Below, piece after piece: positions 60,951-64,000 of a DNA stretch of 64,000 nucleotides. The stretch spans positions 372,001-436,000 of the forward strand of contig NW_027478709.1 of the NCBI RefSeq assembly GCF_051014685.1, in the 5' to 3' direction. Origin of the DNA: Ptiloglossa arizonensis. Its lineage: Eukaryota; Arthropoda; Insecta; Hymenoptera; Colletidae. The notes beneath the pieces are model-generated. The model had not been told where the DNA came from and did no database searches. It saw only the letters and a list, made by a program, of their open reading frames with translations. The number at the start of each line of letters is the position of its first letter. The stretch's first letter is position 1. A program made the position numbers and the translations under genes.

Positions 60951-63900
60951 ATCCATCGAAATTTTCGCAATTCTGATGCTAGAAACGAATAACTGGAATG
61001 GCCTCGGGGAAAAGTACACACACCATTCTAATCGGGCGAGACTCTACTTTCAGATGCAACAGGAATTTCTCGAGTTCGTCATTCCGTTCGCGAGATATGG
61101 GAGTTTGAAGGTTAGGAATGCTTGAGAAACCATCAAAATTTTCGCTGGTCTGATACTCGAAACCAATAACTGGAATGACATAGGGGAAAAGTGCACACAC
61201 CATTGTAATCGGGCGAGATTCTGCTTTCGGATGCAACAGGAATTTCTCGAGTTCGTCAATCCGTTCGCGAGATATGGGAGTTTGAAATTAAGGATAGGTT
61301 GAGAAACCATCAAAATTTTCGCAAGTCTGATACTCGAAACCAATAACTACAAAGCCCTAGGGGAAAAATACACATACCGTTGTAATCGGGCGAGTTTCCA
61401 CTTTCGGATGCAACAGGAATTTCTCGAGTTCGTCAATCCGTTCACGAGATATGGGAGTTTGAAGTTAAGGAATGGTTGAGAATCCATCGAAATTTTCGCA
61501 ATTCTGATGCTAGAAACGAATAACTGGAATGGCCTCGGGGAAAAGTACACACACCATTCTAATCGGGCGAGACTCTACTTTCAGATGCAACAGGAATTTC
61601 TCGAGTTCGTCATTCCGTTCGCGAGATATGGGAGTTTGAAATTAAGGATAGGTTGAGAAACCATCAAAATTTTCGCAAGCCTGATACTCGAAACCAATAA
61701 CTTCAAAGACCTAGGTGAAAAACACACATATCTTTGTAATCGGGCGAGTTTCTACTTTCAGATGCAACAGGAATTTCTCGAGTTCGTCAATCCGTTCGCG
61801 GGAAATGGGAGTTTGAAGTTAAGGAATGGTTGAGAAACAACCAAAATTTTCGCATGTCTGATACCCGAAACCAATAACTACACAGGCCTAGGTGAAAAAC
61901 ACACATATCTTTGTAATCGGGCTAGTTTCTTCTTTCGGATGCAACAGGAATTTCTCGAGTTCGTCAATCCGTTCGCGAGAAATGGGAGTTTGAAGTTAAG
62001 GAATGGTTGAGAAACTATCAAAATTTTCGCGTGTCTGATACCCGAAACCAATAACTACAAAGACCTAGGTGAAAAACACACATATTTTTGTAATCGGGCG
62101 AGTTTCTACTATCAGATGCAACAGGAATTTCTCGAGTTCGTCAATCCGTTCGCGAGAAATGGGAGTTTGAAGTTAAGGAATGCTTGAGAAACTATCAAAA
62201 TTTTTGCATGTCTGATACCCGAAACCAGTAACTACACAGGCCTAGGTGAAAAACACACATATCTTTGTAATCGGGCGAGTTTCTACTTTAAGATGCAACA
62301 GGAATTTCTCGAGTTCGTCATTCCGTTCGCGAGATATGGGAGTTTGAAGGTTAGGAATGCTTGAGAAACCATCATAATTTTCGCTGGTCTGATACTCGAA
62401 ACCAATAACTGGAATGACTTAGGGGAAAAGTGCACACACCATTGTAATCGGGCGAGTTTCTGCTTTCGGATGCAACAGGAATTACTCGAGTTCGTCAATC
62501 CGTTCGTGAGATATGGGAGTTTCAAATTAAGGATAGGTTGAGAAACCATCAAAATTTTCGCAAGTCTGATACTCGAAACCAAAAACTACAAAGCCCTAGG
62601 GGAAAAATACACATACCGTTGTAATCGGGCGAGTTTCCACTTTCAGATGCAACAGGAATTTCTCGAGTTCGTCAATCCGTTCACGAGATATGGGAGTTTG
62701 AAGTTAAGGAATGGTTGAGAATCCATCGAAATTTTCGCAATTCTGATGCTAGATACGAATAACTGGAATGGCCTCGGGGAAAAGTACACACACCATTCTA
62801 ATCGGGCGAGACTCTACTTTCAGATGCAACAGGAATTTCTCGAGTTCGTCAATCCGTTCGCGAGGTATGGGAGTTTGAAGTTAAGGAATGGTTGAGAAAC
62901 TATCAAAACTTTCGCGTGTCTGATACCCGAAACCAATAACTACAAAGACCTAGGTGAAAAACACACATATCCTTGTAATCGGGCGAGTTTCTACTTTCAG
63001 ATGCAACAGGAATTTCTCGAGTTCGTCAATCCGTTCGCGAGAAATGGGAGTTTGAAGTTAAGGAATGGTTGAGAAACTATCAAAATTTTCTCATGTCTGA
63101 TACCCGAAACCAATAACTACACAGGCCTAGGTGAAAAACACACATATCTTTGTAATCGGGCGAGTTTCTACTTTAAGATGCAACAGGAATTTCTAGAGTT
63201 CGTCAATCCGTTCGCGAGAAATGGGAGTTTGAAGTTAAGGAATGGTTGAGAAACTATCAAAATTTTCGCGTGTCTGATACCCGAAACCAATAACTACAAA
63301 GACCTTGGTGAAAAACACACATATCTTTGTAATCGGGCGAGTTTCTACTTTCAGATGCAACAGGAATTTCTCGAGTTCGTCAATCCGTTCGCGAGAAATG
63401 GGAGTTTGAAGTTAAGGAATGGTTGAGAAACTATCAAAATTTTCGCGTGTCTGATACCCGAAACCAATAACTACAAAGACCGAGGTGAAAAACACACATA
63501 TCTTTGTAATCGGGCGAGTTTCTGCTTTCAGATGCAACAGGAATTTCTCGAGTTCGTCAATCCGTTCGCGAGAAATGGGAGTTTGAAGTTAAGGAATGCT
63601 TGAGAAACTATCAAAATTTTCGCATGTCTGATACCCGAAACCAACAACTACACAAGCCTAGGTGGAAAACACACATATCTTTGTAATCGGGCGAGTTTCT
63701 ACTTTAAGATGCAACAGGAATTTCTCGAGTTCGTCATTCCGTTCGCGAGATATGGGAGTTTGAAGGTTAGGAATGCTTGAGAAACCATCATAATTTTCGC
63801 TGGTCTGATACTCGAAACCAATAACTGGAATGACTTAGGGGAAAAGTGCACACACCATTGTAATCGGGCGAGATTCTGCTTTCGGATGAAACATGAATTT

Positions 63901-64000
63901 CTCGAGTTCGTCAATCCGTTCGTGAGATATGGGAGTTTGAAATTAAGGATAGATTGAGAAACCATCAAAATTTTCGCAAGTCTGATACTCGAAACCAATA

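Larger units (their letters stand above)
26124..64000 (+). repeat. 177-bp satellite array, about 214 monomers
   Basis: The monomer start aaaccaataact recurs at 26,124, 26,301, 26,478 and 26,655, giving an exact 177-bp period. 37,877 bp correspond to 214 monomers, and the array runs off the window. Each monomer has a nearly invariant part (gatgcaacaggaatttctcg onwards, with the XhoI/AvaI site CTCGAG) and a variable part (ataact to gggcgag). Main variants carry ggcctagggg/cacaccattgtaatc, gacctaggtg/catatctttgtaatc, catacc(g/t)ttgtaatc with tttccac, or ggcctcgggg/ccattctaatc with gagactc. The many 60-110-codon frames on both strands are translations of the repeat. A length near one nucleosome repeat is common in centromeric satellites, but location on the chromosome cannot be told from sequence alone. 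Confidence 0.97.

Noticed and set aside
26726..63998. Dozens of 60-110-codon frames in the 177-bp array on both strands
   Set aside because: 177 is divisible by three, so any stop-free stretch of the monomer repeats as an apparent frame. They recur with the higher-order units and match no known protein.
26124..64000. CENP-B-box-like motif in monomers with accgttgtaatcgggc
   Set aside because: Seven of nine key bases agree, but by a rough estimate about one such match every two monomer-lengths is expected by chance over both strands, and several monomer types lack it.
26124..64000. CRISPR array
   Set aside because: The regular 177-bp period has no short repeat/unique spacer alternation and no cas genes. 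Monomers are similar along their whole length.
1..64000. Telomeric repeats
   Set aside because: No run of TTAGG or another known telomere motif was seen on either strand.

Overview
This window looks like assembled eukaryotic heterochromatin, and I find no protein-coding gene I can support. Two unrelated tandem-repeat arrays flank an 8-kb giant inverted repeat made of nested repeat units. An arthropod source, perhaps an insect, is a guess. It rests on the repeat architecture and on a TATA box plus arthropod-style initiator. No sequence in the window identifies the species.

Layout. (1) 1-11,505 is a purine-rich array with a basic unit of 20 bp (gaaacggagaaacgaagaaa), about 575 units, organised into longer duplicated blocks. 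(2) At 11,500-11,511 a 12-bp palindrome marks an abrupt head-to-head switch. The same satellite runs in the opposite orientation to about 17,350, then decays into a pure 8-bp repeat (gtttctcc) up to 17,503. (3) 17,504-18,049 holds a displaced fragment of the inner repeat and some unique DNA. (4) 18,050-26,056 is one large imperfect palindrome. Its outer arms carry copies of a ~445-bp element bounded by 15-bp inverted repeats (one copy left, two right), a 7-bp microsatellite, and mirrored TATA/initiator promoters that point outward. Its inner part contains ~525-546-bp units (here called R) and ~285-bp units (here called W), arranged almost as mirror images about an axis near 22.05-22.2 kb. (5) 26,124-64,000 is a 177-bp satellite of about 214 monomers. 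It is diverse next to the palindrome and increasingly built of long, near-identical multi-monomer duplications towards the right.

Very long apparent reading frames in the purine-rich array (up to about 3,400 codons) are artefacts of composition. Several frames of the pyrimidine-rich strand stay open at once, and the product is a 20-residue periodic string produced by 3 x 20 bp. The repeated 60-110-codon frames in the 177-bp satellite have the same kind of origin. The only frame with any specific interest lies between the inverted repeats of the left ~445-bp element, and it is broken in the other two copies.

The most notable architecture is a giant palindrome with paired outward-facing promoter-like sequences, sitting exactly between two different satellite arrays. 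If the promoters work, the right one reads into the 177-bp satellite and the left one reads towards the purine/pyrimidine array. That functional link is inference. All identities were judged by eye, without alignment software.
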